Shown one piece after another: positions 16,134 through 25,137 of a DNA stretch of 64,000 nucleotides. The position numbers and the translations under genes are program-made. Origin of the DNA: Streptomyces sp. NBC_00483 (lineage in GTDB: Bacteria; Actinomycetota; Actinomycetes; Streptomycetales; Streptomycetaceae); the NCBI RefSeq assembly GCF_036013745.1, contig NZ_CP107880.1:1-64000 (forward strand). Direction: 5' to 3'. Each line of letters starts with the position of its first letter. Position 1 is the stretch's first letter. A model generated the notes under the pieces. That model was given only the letters and a program-made list of their open reading frames with translations. It was not told the origin of the DNA and ran no database searches.

Positions 16134-17162
16134 TTACGGCGAGGTGCGGGGGCGGCGCAGTTCGGCGGGGCCCTGGCCGTACCAGCGGTGGAGGGCGCGG
16201 CGCAGGGAGCGCGGGTCGGTGTAGCCGGTGCGGGTCGCGATCGACTCCACGGTCAGTGAGGTCGCGAGCAGCTGCTCCACGCGCCGCCGGCGGGCGCATT
16301 CCAGCTCCGTGCGCCAGGTGGTGTCCTCTTCGTGGAGGCGGCGCTGCACCGTGCGGGGTGACATCCCCAGTCTGTGGGCGATGTGGGTGAGGTCGGGTGC
16401 GCCGTGGGTGAGGCTCAGTTCGACCTCGCCGCGGAAGCGGTCGAGCCACGACAGCACGGCGCGGGAGGTGGCCACCCTGGTGCGCGCGTGGTCGCGCAGG
16501 ATGGCTGCCAGTACCGGATCCGCCCGCGGCAGGGGCCGGTTCGTGTCGGCGGCCGAGAAGGTGACGGAGGGCGTCTCCGCGCCGAACGCGATGTTGCGGG
16601 TGCCGTACGTCTCGGCCAGGTGCCCGTGCCGGCGCGGCGCAGGGCCGGTGAGGGTCACCCGGAGCGGGGTCAGCGGGCGGCCGGCGCCCGAGGCGGCCGC
16701 GGTGAGGATCATCGACACGGCGAACTCGGCGATGATCGGGAAGATCGGGTGGCTGGCGAACCGGCCGTGGAAGGTGACGGTGAGTCCGGCGGCATCGTGC
16801 ACCGGTGTGAACGACTCCGACGGATCGGTGACGACTGCCGCGTGGCGGTCGGCGTGCTCGAATGCTTCCGTGAGCGTATCGGCGCTGGTGAACAGGTAGT
16901 CCCACACGCCGAGCGAGCCGGGGCGCCACAGCCGCCAGGGCAGCGAGCCGCCGCCGAGGTCGCGCAGCCGAGCCGCCCACTCCTCCCATATCCGTACGAG
17001 CGAGGCCGAGGGCAGCCGCACGGCCTCGTCGTCCAGGCTTGCCAGCCCGGCCACCTTCGCCAGCCGGCTTCGGTCCAGTCCCGCCGCCTGTCCCGCGCGC
17101 AGCAGCAGCCGCGTCACGTGCGGGGGAACGGTTCCGGCCGGAACCCGACCGGATGCGGACAC
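16134..17162 (-). CDS. AraC family regulator with an N-terminal ligand-binding domain
   Basis: 342 residues. Residues about 20-200 fit the arabinose-binding-like domain found in OruR/ArgR-type AraC proteins, and residues about 245-335 hold the two-helix-turn-helix domain: DLTHIAHRLGMSPRTVQRRL then VESIATRTGYTDPRSLRRAL. No dedicated target gene is adjacent except the doubtful 15565-15963 frame. Ligand unknown. Confidence 0.9.
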   Translation of the reverse strand: MSASGRVPAGTVPPHVTRLLLRAGQAAGLDRSRLAKVAGLASLDDEAVRLPSASLVRIWEEWAARLRDLGGGSLPWRLWRPGSLGVWDYLFTSADTLTEAFEHADRHAAVVTDPSESFTPVHDAAGLTVTFHGRFASHPIFPIIAEFAVSMILTAAASGAGRPLTPLRVTLTGPAPRRHGHLAETYGTRNIAFGAETPSVTFSAADTNRPLPRADPVLAAILRDHARTRVATSRAVLSWLDRFRGEVELSLTHGAPDLTHIAHRLGMSPRTVQRRLHEEDTTWRTELECARRRRVEQLLATSLTVESIATRTGYTDPRSLRRALHRWYGQGPAELRRPRTSP

Positions 17163-17340
17163 GCCCGGACTCTATTCCAGGCCCTGGCCGGGGACAACGC
17201 TGTATTGCGCCGGGAGGCCCCGGCCGGGTGGATGCGGTGCGGTGCGGTGCGGTGCGTGCGGTCCAACTCGGCCCGCGGTCATGGGTGATAGGGGTGCCGT
17301 CGTCGGCTTCGGCGCCTGCGTGCCGTGGCGGCGGTCGCCT

Positions 17341-17928
17341 CTACGTTCTTGTCTGCACGGTACGGCGGTAGTGCTCGGCGATCTCGTCGCTGTCAGCCAC
17401 ACGCCTCGGTGCCCGCAGATGTACGCCAGCGCCTGCGCGAGGTATCTGGTCCTGAACGCCTGGCCGATGACGAACGGGTGCAGGGCCAGCGCCATCACCC
17501 GGCCGCTGTCCGCCGCATCGGCGTAGAGCTGGTCGAACTGGTCCTTGACCAGCTGCAGGAAGTCCGGACCCGTCATGCCGTGCAGGGTGAACAGTGCCAG
17601 GTCGTTCAGTTCGACGGAGTACGGCACGCTCAGCATGCCGGGCTCGTTCAGCAGGAACGGCTGGTCGTCGGCGGTCCAGTCGAGCACATAGTCCAGGCCG
17701 AGTTCGGCGAGCAGCCGCGGGGTGTGGAAGGTCTCGGTCAGCGCCGGGCCCATCCAGCCGCGCGGGCGGCGCCCGGTGGCCTTCTCGATCGTGGCGACGA
17801 CGTCGGTGAGGTACTCCCGCTCCTCCTGCGGCGTCATGCCGGCCTGCAGGACGGAGTTGGTGCGGCCGTGCGCGAGCCAGGCCCAGCCGCGGGCCCGGCC
17901 GGCTTCGATGATCTGCGGGTAGTGGCCA
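17341..17928 (-). pseudogene. Polysaccharide deacetylase family protein, truncated and frameshifted
   Basis: From HYPQIIEAGRARGWAW onward the sequence matches the C-terminal two-thirds of PuuE/allantoinase-like deacetylases (AHGRTNS, RPRGWMGPALTETF, ALALHPFVIGQ). The last 17 residues (SDEIAEHYRRTVQTRT) are in another frame, so one base was lost near 17393. The N-terminal third is missing and replaced by the start of an MFS transporter at a deletion junction near 17922-17928. Not expected to be functional. Confidence 0.82.
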
Positions 17929-18046
17929 GCCACAACACGCCGAGATCGGCGGTGAGCAGCACGGTGGGCAGCAGCAGAACACTCAGTCCCACCCACTGCC
18001 GCAGGCCCGCCCTTGAAGCCCCGTTCCGGGCAACGTGTTCGTCCAT
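17925..18046 (-). pseudogene. N-terminal 40 residues of an MFS drug transporter
   Basis: From ATG 18046 the frame reads MDEHVARNGASRAGLRQWVG then LSVLLLPTVLLTADLGVLWLA, the first cytoplasmic segment and first helix typical of DHA2-type exporters. After LWLAT it meets the deacetylase remnant and shows no further transporter sequence. The two gene pieces share the bases TGGCCAC at the join, consistent with an illegitimate deletion. Confidence 0.72.
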
Positions 18047-18617
18047 GCCACGACGCTATGAAAGGGAAGGGCGCGGCAAGGAGGGCCGAAGGCGCCACGA
18101 CGCGGACCGAACGCGCCACCTCCGGCGCGCCGGCCTCCTGACCGGTACTCGCGGTCGGTTCGCGGTCGGTTCGCGGTCGGTTCGCGGTAAAGGGGGCCCG
18201 CTGGTGGAGGGGCCGCTGGTGGCCGGGCTTGCGGCGGGCGGCACGGAGAGCGAGACTCCAGATCCGCGGGCCGCGGGCCGCGGTGTGCGGGCCGCGGGTG
18301 TGCGGCACCAGAGAGCCTCCGGAGGACTGCCGGATGCGGGTTGTGGGTCCGTGCCACCGGCCTGGCCCGGCAGGCGGCGTCGTGGTCTGCTCCGCCGGCG
18401 CGACGCCGAAAGGCGGGGCCCCGCGCGGCGTGCGAAGCGGTGCGCGGGGCCCTTCAAGGATGTTGCGGTGTGTTCGTGCATCCTGTCGACGCTCGAAGTC
18501 CTGGCCAGCACCGACGTGTTTGGGGCAGGATGACGTCCGAGCGTCCCACCCGGGAACGCTCGTGGAAACCGAGCCGATCCGCCACGGAACGGCTCGAGTG
18601 ATGTGAAGGACTGACGT
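18047..18617. other. Gene-free stretch with a 4-copy 11-bp repeat
   Basis: No frame is supported over 571 bases. At about 18149-18190 the unit TTCGCGGTCGG repeats about four times in tandem, and GGGCCGCGG motifs recur near 18256-18300. The promoter of the cold shock gene should lie in the last 150 bases, but no clear -10/-35 pair was found. Confidence 0.6.
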
Positions 18618-18821
18618 ATGGCCAGCGGCACCGTGAAGTGGTTCAACAGCGAGAAGGGCTTCGGCTTCATCGAGCAGGACGGCGGGGGCCCCGACGTGTT
18701 TGCCCACTACTCCAACATCTCCGGCAACGGCTACCGCGAGCTCACCGAGGGCGAAAAGGTCAGCTTCGACGTCACCCAGGGCCAGAAGGGCCCGCAGGCC
18801 GAGAACATCGTGCGCGGCTAA
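18618..18821 (+). CDS. Cold shock protein, CspA family
   Basis: 67 residues, full family length. RNP1 KGFGFIE and RNP2 DVFAHYS are intact, and the start [10 protein letters not shown] is typical. Single-strand nucleic-acid chaperone acting in the cytoplasm. Followed within 20 bases by a strong terminator, so it is monocistronic. Streptomyces carry several such genes; this is a subtelomeric copy. Confidence 0.95.
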   Translation: MASGTVKWFNSEKGFGFIEQDGGGPDVFAHYSNISGNGYRELTEGEKVSFDVTQGQKGPQAENIVRG

Positions 18822-18839
18822 CCCTCGCCCGCACCAGCA

Positions 18840-18870
18840 CGGGGCGCCCACCAAAACGGTGGGCGCCCCG
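18840..18870 (+). terminator. Intrinsic terminator after the cold shock gene
   Basis: CGGGGCGCCCACC at 18840-18852 pairs perfectly with GGTGGGCGCCCCG at 18858-18870 around a 5-nt AAAAC loop; a C/T-rich run follows rather than a pure U tract, as is normal in Streptomyces. Confidence 0.88.
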
Positions 18871-18874
18871 TCCT

Positions 18875-18955
18875 GCCTTTTCTGCCTTTTCTGCCCTTTC
18901 TGCCCTTTCTGCCCTTTCTGTCTTTTCTGTCTTTTCTGTCTTTTCTGTCTTTGTG
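18875..18955. repeat. 9-bp tandem repeat, about nine copies
   Basis: Units of CTGCCTTTT, CTGCCCTTT and CTGTCTTTT follow one another directly after the terminator. One strand is pure pyrimidine except for one G per unit. It is a minisatellite prone to slippage; no coding frame across it is credible. Confidence 0.85.
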
Positions 18956-19363
18956 GGCGCTCCAGCAGCTGTCGTGCGCGCACTAAGTGCTGCCGGAGCA
19001 GCGGGCCCGCGCAGGACGGACGGGGCGTGAGCCCGGCCATCACCGCCGTTGCTCCGTCCGCAAGGGAAGGCCGCGACGGCACAGGGCGCGCGGAGCGAGA
19101 GGGACGTGACGCCGTCCTCACAAGGGGGCCGGCCGTCGACACGCCCGGCCCCGTGCCGTGCCGTGCCGGCTGCCGCCACCGCAACGGATCGCTTGGCGTG
19201 CAGGCTGCACGAGCGGGTTCCCGGGCGCCCCCGCTCCCGCGGCCGCAATGCGCGCCTACGCCGTGCGGGTTCTCCCTTTGCCTGTGCGGCGCGTTGGTCC
19301 AGTGGTCCGACGAGCCGGCCTCACGCTGTCGGGGTGCAGCGCCGTCGATCAGGGAGCTTCCTC

Positions 19364-20021
19364 ATGGCCTTCGGAAGGTGTGCGGCGGCCGCAGTCGCCG
19401 GTCTCCTGGCAGGGCTCGGCGGCACGCAGGCCGTCGCCGCACCCCAGGACCTCGTATTCCGGACCACCGACCCGGACCCGGTCGCGGCCGGCGGCCATTA
19501 CACCGTGCGCCTCACATGCCCCCATGCCGACGACGTGGTCGACATCGAACGGGACTTCCCGCTCATCGGCGTGACCGCCAGCACCCACGGGAAGCAGGGC
19601 ACCTACGGCCCCTACACGGTCCCCGCCGACACACCCCCCGGAGAGCACCTCTTCGACGCCTTCTGCGTGAGCCCGAGCGGAGCCGAGACCAGGGCGAACC
19701 TGGTAACCGTGAACGTCGAGGCCACCGCATCCCCCACCCCCACCCCGACCCCGCCCCCCCACGGTCAAGCCCATTCCCACGCGGTCCCCCGCGGCGTCTC
19801 CCACCGACACCCCCACGCTTCCCCCGCGGCCGACCGGCACCTCGTCCCGGTCGGCCGCGCCGCTGCCCACACCCCCGAAGGGCGGCACCGGCAGTCACCC
19901 GCGCCTGGCGGAGACCGGGGCGTCCACCATGCGAACCGCCGTGGGAGGTACGGCCGTTGCACTGATCGCCGCGGGCTCGGCGGTACTGCTGCTCGTGCGC
20001 CGCCGCAACCGCCGGCACTGA
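19364..20021 (+). pseudogene. Sortase-anchored secreted protein (LAETG) interrupted by a frameshift in a C7 tract
   Basis: ATG 19364 with GGGAG 8 nt upstream begins a signal peptide (GRCAAAAVAGLLAGLGGTQA VAA) and a secreted domain to about residue 125, then a Pro/Thr linker. At the C7 run 19754-19760 the frame goes wrong. Removing one C restores a linker rich in Pro/Ser/Thr, the sorting motif LAETG at 19905-19919, a helix VGGTAVALIAAGSAVLLLV and RRRNRRH at TGA 20019-20021. LAxTG is the motif used by Streptomyces class E sortases. So it is either phase-variable, decayed or a base-calling error. Confidence 0.75.
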
Positions 20022-20223
20022 CCACCGGTCGCGAGTTCGTCCTTGGCATCCTTGGGGCCCGCGCCGGTCGCCTCGTGGTAGGCCTCGAGTCGGCCGTGGC
20101 GCAGAGCGCGACGGCGCCATCCCCGGTCGACAGTGATTCGGTTGTGCGGTCTTCCATGCGGAGAGGACGGAGCCTGTTCGGTCTGTCTGGCGTCGGGCGG
20201 CTGGATCACCAAGGGTTACCAGC

Positions 20224-20616
20224 ACCGGTAGGTCCCACCTGCTGATCGCGCTGGGCACCGCTGCCGCCATGGCCGCCAGCCTGGTCAACGAGCTGGTCGA
20301 AGCCGCCGACGACCCACTCGGCAAGACCATCACCCGCTACGGACGCGTCGACCTGCTCGAAATCGATGAACTCTGCTATCTCGAACTCGACCGCCGCGGC
20401 GCCGAGATGCTCTTCCAGGTTCTGACCGAGTGCGAGGAGAAGAACAGCCTCGCCATCGCCTCGAACGCGGCCTTCAGCGGTGGGAGCACGATCTTCACCG
20501 ACCCATGGCTCTGCGCAGCGATCGTGGACCGGCTCACCTTCAACGCCACCTTGATCGAGACCGGCACCGAGTCCTACCGCCCGGCCCGCACCAAAGCGAA
20601 AAGCGCAACGGGATGA
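20224..20616 (+). pseudogene. istB: Remnant of an IS21-type helper ATPase (IstB)
   Basis: The frame reads TGRSHLLIALG (degenerate P-loop, normally TGKSHL), then a jump to LVNELVEAADD, the Walker B region VDLLEIDELCYLELDRRGAE, LFQVLTE, IASN and CAAIVDRLTF, which is the order of IstB. The N-terminal 100 residues and the segment between Walker A and ARLVNELVEA are gone, and no istA or terminal repeat is present. A dead insertion-sequence fragment. Confidence 0.85.
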
Positions 20617-20660
20617 AGTGAGAGACCGTCCCCCCAACTTCGCACACGATCAACACGGGG

Positions 20661-21518
20661 TCAGCCCCCGCCGCGGAGCGAGTTGAGGATGTGGGGCCAG
20701 GCAGCCGCCCCCAAGGCCGCGTCGGCTTCGGGCGTGCCTCCGTACAGGAATTGCGGGGATGCCGACGCGGCACTCTCACCAGGAAACCGCGTCCGGTGGC
20801 CGGCATCATGGCGGACGATCAGACGCACGGGGGCCCCAACCAAGCGTCGGCGCCCGGCCAGTTGTTCGGCGAAGGGAAGGGACGGCCACATCGCATCGTC
20901 TCCGCCTGCGACCAGCAGGAGATCGACCCGAGCCTGCTCCACGGCGATCTCCGCTGGAGTAAGCAGGTGAGCGAACGTCAGCTCGCTGCGTTCGTACCAT
21001 CCGCGGATGGCGACCGGCCCGCTGCCCGGCTTGGCGGGAGTCCAGGAATCATCCAGCGGGACGAAAGGCAGCGCCTGTTCCCGCCAGGTCCAGGACGATC
21101 GATAAGGGCGCTGCGCTCCGTCGCGCCCCGGTCCGACGTTGCACCAGACGCGAGACGTGGGCGACAGCGCGATCACCACGTCCACGCGCGGATCGTGCAC
21201 CGCCGTCAGCAGAGCCGCCTCGGCCCCCTTGGAGCTGCCCAGCACGCCGATGCGTTCCGCCCCGTTCGCCCGGAGGAAGCCGACGGCGGCGGTGAAGGTC
21301 TCCAGGGGGACCTCGCAGATTCCCGGAGCCTGGCCCGGCCCGCCGAACCAGCGGATCGACAAGGCCGTCATGCCCTGCTGGGCGAGGATGCGCGCTCTCT
21401 CCCGTTCGATACGCCCGCTGGAACCCGCCAGCACCACAACGCCGATGCCACTGCCGCAGGCGGGAGCGACCAGAACACCTTCCCAGGGCTCGGTCAGCTC
21501 CCGCTCAATGACAACCAC
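20661..21518 (-). CDS. Acyl-CoA thioester hydrolase/BAAT C-terminal domain protein (alpha/beta hydrolase)
   Basis: 285 residues from the GTG at 21518, preceded by GGGGG; the frame is open further upstream (ATG 21659), but those residues look non-coding. Catalytic triad candidates: Ser96 in GSSKG, Asp in GGDDAMW, His in RHDAGHRT. The sequence RIERERARIL, IRWFGGPGQAPGICEVPLETF fits the BAAT_C family, hydrolases related to bile-acid-CoA thioesterases. In Streptomyces these are usually stand-alone; substrate unknown. Confidence 0.85.
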   Translation of the reverse strand: MVVIERELTEPWEGVLVAPACGSGIGVVVLAGSSGRIERERARILAQQGMTALSIRWFGGPGQAPGICEVPLETFTAAVGFLRANGAERIGVLGSSKGAEAALLTAVHDPRVDVVIALSPTSRVWCNVGPGRDGAQRPYRSSWTWREQALPFVPLDDSWTPAKPGSGPVAIRGWYERSELTFAHLLTPAEIAVEQARVDLLLVAGGDDAMWPSLPFAEQLAGRRRLVGAPVRLIVRHDAGHRTRFPGESAASASPQFLYGGTPEADAALGAAAWPHILNSLRGGG

Positions 21519-22112
21519 GTGGCCCCCTGTCGGTCCGCCCCAGTCTGTCAGCGCAGCCCCATCGGCCGTGCTGCTCCTCCCAGACCGGCCGAACCCGCCC
21601 GCGTACCCACGGACGGCAACAATGCTGTGGTCCCACACGGCCCCGCCCTCCGGGACCATCTCAAGTCGCCCGATCTGCACCAAGCATCCGTGAAATGGGG
21701 CCAGTTGGAGTCGTCTGGGCGGAGCCGCAGAACGCCGCCCCAGCCAGCCCCCATCCTCGGCAGCCGCAGTGGAGGGGCCGAGGTCTCGGCCGGCAGGACA
21801 CCCCGGCTGCGGGAGCGGTGGTACCCCGGAATCGCGGCGCCGCCCCCCCCCCTGCTCTCTTCTCTCAGCGAGCCGCTCGGCGCGGCGAGCGGCTTCGCGC
21901 TCGAGGCACGTGGACCGGGTGCTGCGTGCGCCGTGCGCCGTGGGCCGGCCGCAGCGCACGGGTGTCTGCACCCCCCTCCCGCGAACGGCGTGGCTCGGGC
22001 ACCGTGTCCGGACTGTCACGGCCCCGCCCCCGCCCTCCCCCGCGGGCGCAGAGAGCAGAGAGCAGGGGGCAGGGGGCAGGGGTGGGGGGCAGGGGTGGGG
22101 GCTGCGGGAGTG
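21519..22112. other. Gene-free stretch with a G-rich repeat
   Basis: No supported gene in 594 bases. At 22046-22101 runs of GGGGGCA and AGAGAGCA repeat; four or more G-tracts lie close together, so quadruplex formation is possible. This lies just 3' of the secreted repeat protein gene on the other strand. Confidence 0.5.
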
Positions 22113-22781
22113 TCAGCGCAGGTGGACGGCTCCGGTGTGGGCGTTCAGCGTGTAGTGGTGGCCGTGGGCGCGGGCCGTGCTGTGACCGGCGTCCAGGGCG
22201 GCGATGCGCACCCCGTGCCGGGTGATCCAGGCCTGGTAGGTGCCGTTCGCCAGCTTGGTGACGTGGGCGGTGGCGCCGTCCGCGAGCCGTATGTCGTGGG
22301 TCTTGCCGGTCTGGTTCTTGTGGTGCTTGTTCTGGTGGTCGTTGTTCTTGTGGTGCTTGTTCTGGTGGTCGTTGTTCTTGTGGTGCTTCTTCGCCGGGTG
22401 CTGGGGCACGTTCTGCTCGCTGTGCCAGCCGCCTGGGTGCACCACGCCGACGAAGCCGTTCGCCTGGTTGAGCGCATACGTGTAGCCGTGCACGCGCTGG
22501 GTCTTGTGCGCGGAGTCCAGCGCCGCGATCCGCACACCCTTGTGCGTGATCCAGGCCTGGTAGGTGTGGTTCGCCAGCCGGGTGACATGCGCGGTGCTGC
22601 CGTCGCTGAGCGGCAGGGTCTGGGTACGGCCCGCCGTGGCAGTGTGCTGGGCGGCGGAGGCGGCGGCCGCGGGCCCAGTGGACGCCGGAGCGGCCTCGGC
22701 GGTGGCGGCGACGGCGGTCACGGCACCGAGGCCGAGAACGGCGGATGCCAGAGACGTGCGGAGAATACGAGAGGTCTGCAT
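22113..22781 (-). CDS. Secreted protein with two homologous domains joined by a His/Asn-rich repeat
   Basis: 222 residues from ATG 22781 (AAAGGGG upstream). Signal peptide with AEAAPA cleavage site near residue 32. Two about 38-residue modules share DGxTAHVTxLANxTYQAWIT then GVRIAALDxxH (residues about 58-95 and 158-195). Between them lies a His/Lys/Asn/Asp linker with the unit KHHKNNDHQN repeated about two and a half times. The His-rich linker suggests metal binding; that is inference. No family recognised. Confidence 0.8.
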   Translation of the reverse strand: MQTSRILRTSLASAVLGLGAVTAVAATAEAAPASTGPAAAASAAQHTATAGRTQTLPLSDGSTAHVTRLANHTYQAWITHKGVRIAALDSAHKTQRVHGYTYALNQANGFVGVVHPGGWHSEQNVPQHPAKKHHKNNDHQNKHHKNNDHQNKHHKNQTGKTHDIRLADGATAHVTKLANGTYQAWITRHGVRIAALDAGHSTARAHGHHYTLNAHTGAVHLR

Positions 22782-22798
22782 GCGCCGGCCCCTTTCCA

Positions 22799-22862
22799 TG
22801 AGTCGAACAAGTCGAGCGAGTCGAACGAGTTGGCTGAGTTGGCTGAGTCGAACGCGTCGTGT
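22799..22862. repeat. 9-bp GAGTCGAAC-type repeats in the leader of the secreted protein gene
   Basis: GAGTCGAAC, AAGTCGAGC, GAGTTGGCT and variants follow in register about seven times directly upstream of the ribosome binding site of the 22781 gene. They lie in the likely 5' untranslated region and could affect leader folding. Confidence 0.65.
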
Positions 22863-23236
22863 GGACCGCGTACTCATGAAGCTAGGCGGCACACATCAAG
22901 GCATTCCGCACAGAACATCACAGACATGTGACAGCGCCTTGAAAGTGCGCATATAGGGAGTAACTGCCCGGCTGTGGCGGGACCTTGGCCTCGGCCGGAG
23001 AAGGACCTGGAGTCCCGCGCCGCGCCCGGCTCTGCGCCGGCCGGGCCTGCCGTGTCTGCCGGGCCTGCCGTGTCTGCGGGTCCGGGTTCTGTCCGGTGAT
23101 GCGGCCCAGGGGTGTGTCTGCTGATGCGGCCCAGGGGTGCGTCTGCTCGGCTGCTGGTCCTGGTTGTTGGGGTGCTCCGGTGGCCGCGTGGCCTCGGCGC
23201 TGATCCGCCGGGGCTCCCGGGGTGGCTCCCGGGTGG
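22863..23236. other. Gene-free stretch with two direct repeats
   Basis: Near 23040-23075 the unit CCGGGCCTGCCGTGTCTG occurs twice in tandem, and near 23097-23145 a unit of about 24 bases beginning TGATGCGGCCCAGGGGTG occurs twice. No coding frame is supported. Confidence 0.5.
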
Positions 23237-24208
23237 CTAGGTGATCGGCGTGGCGCCGGTCGCGGCGAGGGACAGGTCCCAGAGCCGGGCCGCCTCGCCG
23301 GGGTCGACGGCGTGGGCGCGGACGCCGCCGTCGTCCATGGGGGTGCCGGGGGCGCAGACGCGGGCGACGTCGCAGTCCTCCAGGTAGAGGCCGCCCCGGT
23401 GGGCGAGGAGCGGGGACGTGGCGGCCCACAGGCCGGTGGCGGCCCCCTGGGAGGGGGTTTTGAAACCGTCGCCGATGACCGTGCCGTGCTCGTCCACCCA
23501 GCCGCGGTCGATCTGCTCCCGGAGTGTCATCTCCCGCTGGAGAGCGGTGATGATCCTGCCGGGGTGCAGGGCGAAGGCCCGCACCCCGTCGCCCTGCCCG
23601 ACGGCGTCGAGGTGGACCGCGAACAGGGCGTTGGCGGTCTTGGCCTGGCCGTAGGCCAGCCACTTGTCGTAGCCGGTACGAAAGTGCGGATCGTGCCAGC
23701 GGATGCCGGTCAGGGCGTGTCCGGCGGAGCTGTTGACGACGACGCGCGCGCCGTCCGCGGCGGCCAGCAGCGGGTAGAGCTCGCAGGCGAGGGTGAAGTG
23801 CCCGAAGTGGTTGGCGGTGAGCTGGCCCTCCCAGCCGGGCCCGACGCGCCGCTGCGCTGTGGCCATGACCCCGGCGACAGCCATCAGGAGATCGAGCCGC
23901 CCGAAACGGTCGCCGATGTACGCGCAGGCTGCGCGGACACCGGCGAGGTCGGCCAGGTCCATGGCAATGACCTCGCAGTTGTTCACCTCCTTCAGCGCGG
24001 CACGGGCAGCGTCGGGGCGGCGTGCGGGAACGATGACCCGGGCTCCGGCGGCCGCCAGCGCCCGGGTGGTCTCCAGGCCGAGCCCCGAGTAGCCCCCGCT
24101 CACCACGGCCGTCCTTGCGGAGAGGTCGAGGCCGGCCATGACGTCTTCGGCGGTGCTGGAGGCGGAGAAGGGCGAGCCGCGGGGCTGCTGCTGATCGGTG
24201 AAGGACAT
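23237..24208 (-). CDS. Short-chain dehydrogenase/reductase
   Basis: 323 residues from ATG 24208. Rossmann motif SGGYSGLGLE near 37-46 (Tyr in place of the usual residue), NNCEVIAMDLADL, catalytic Ser in NSSAGH and YGQAK (YxxxK). The C-terminal part fits the retinol-dehydrogenase-like or light-dependent protochlorophyllide reductase-like SDR group. Divergent from the MerR gene at 24264 with an operator between them, so it is probably the MerR target. Substrate unknown. Confidence 0.9.
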   Translation of the reverse strand: MSFTDQQQPRGSPFSASSTAEDVMAGLDLSARTAVVSGGYSGLGLETTRALAAAGARVIVPARRPDAARAALKEVNNCEVIAMDLADLAGVRAACAYIGDRFGRLDLLMAVAGVMATAQRRVGPGWEGQLTANHFGHFTLACELYPLLAAADGARVVVNSSAGHALTGIRWHDPHFRTGYDKWLAYGQAKTANALFAVHLDAVGQGDGVRAFALHPGRIITALQREMTLREQIDRGWVDEHGTVIGDGFKTPSQGAATGLWAATSPLLAHRGGLYLEDCDVARVCAPGTPMDDGGVRAHAVDPGEAARLWDLSLAATGATPIT

Positions 24209-24222
24209 GCCGTGGACGCTAC

Positions 24223-24244
24223 GATCTAGAGCAAGGTCTAGATC
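24223..24244. promoter_or_regulatory. MerR-type operator
   Basis: GATCTAGA at 24223-24230 and TCTAGATC at 24237-24244 form a perfect 8-bp inverted repeat with a 6-bp spacer (GCAAGG). Such dyads in overlong promoter spacers are the usual binding sites of MerR proteins. It lies between the SDR and MerR start codons. Confidence 0.75.
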
Positions 24245-24263
24245 AAGTCCGGGAGTGAGCGGC

Positions 24264-24686
24264 ATGACCAGCACCGGGGCTCCTATGCAGTCGCTGGGCA
24301 TCGGCGAGGTCGCCGAACGGACCGGGCTGAGCGTGCACGCCCTGCGCTTCTACGAGCGCGAGGGCCTGCTCGTCGGGCCTCTCCAGCGCACATCCGGCGG
24401 CCGCCGGCGCTACACCGCCCTCGATGTCGACTGGCTGCTGATCTGCGTCAAGCTCCGCGCATCCGGCATGCCGCTCGCCGACCTCAAACACTTCGCCGAA
24501 CTCGTCCGCCACGGACCGGGCAACGAGGAGCAACGTCTGCGGCTGCTGGACACCCACCGCCGACGCGTCGACGCACAGATCCAGGCCCTGGAGGAATGCC
24601 GGTCCCTCATCGCCTGGAAGACCGGCGTCTACGCCGAACACCTCGCCCGCGGTGAAGCCGGCGGCCTGTGGGACCCGACCGCCTGA
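24264..24686 (+). CDS. MerR family transcriptional regulator
   Basis: 140 residues from ATG 24264 with GGGAGTGAG upstream. Winged helix with IGEVAERTGLSVHALRFYER then EGLL and RRRYTALDVDWL, then a dimerisation coiled coil (EEQRLRLLDTHRRRVDAQIQ). No Cys-rich metal loop at the end, so it is of the YyaN/SoxR-unlike small-molecule type. Likely activates the divergent SDR gene. Confidence 0.92.
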   Translation: MTSTGAPMQSLGIGEVAERTGLSVHALRFYEREGLLVGPLQRTSGGRRRYTALDVDWLLICVKLRASGMPLADLKHFAELVRHGPGNEEQRLRLLDTHRRRVDAQIQALEECRSLIAWKTGVYAEHLARGEAGGLWDPTA

Positions 24687-25137
24687 GGCAACCGCCCGCC
24701 CCGTGCTGCTCCGCGCGACGGTGAAGTGCCGGCCCCCCACGCGGGCGTTCGGGTTCGCCGGGCACCGCTGGAGCCGCACCCGGGCACTGATGCAAGCCAA
24801 GGCCCGCACCCGGCCGGCCAGATGCTGCCGGGTGCGGCTCGCCGTCCGGGAACGCTGTGCCGCTGAGCAGAGCGCCATCCGCGGCCAAGCACCACCCGAT
24901 CTGCAGCAAGAGCAAGACAGGGGGTGTGTCGCGCAGCTTCTCAGCGGGCGGGGTGCCGTGCGGCGCCGGACTTTCCGGGGAGGGGATGGAGGGCATGGCG
25001 GTGGCCGCCGTGCCGTGGCCGGGAACGATCACCGGGGCGGGGTGGGGTGGCGGCTGGGGGCGACAGTGGTGGGCGTTGCGCAGGCCGGCCGAAGGGCGTG
25101 GCACGGCCTGTCAGTTGTCTGCTCTGGGGTCGCCCGC
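24687..25137. other. Intergenic stretch without a supported gene
   Basis: 451 bases between the MerR gene and the methyltransferase. The plus frame is open across it but its residues look like random high-GC translation. No repeat or clear promoter seen. Confidence 0.45.

Noticed and set aside
17172..19184. Long minus frame that appears to join several regions into one protein
   Set aside because: Only the middle part is homologous to a deacetylase; the rest crosses the cold shock gene, its terminator and repeats.
22046..22101. G-rich repeats considered as an intrinsic terminator
   Set aside because: No stem can be drawn; G-runs on one strand only suggest a quadruplex rather than a hairpin terminator.
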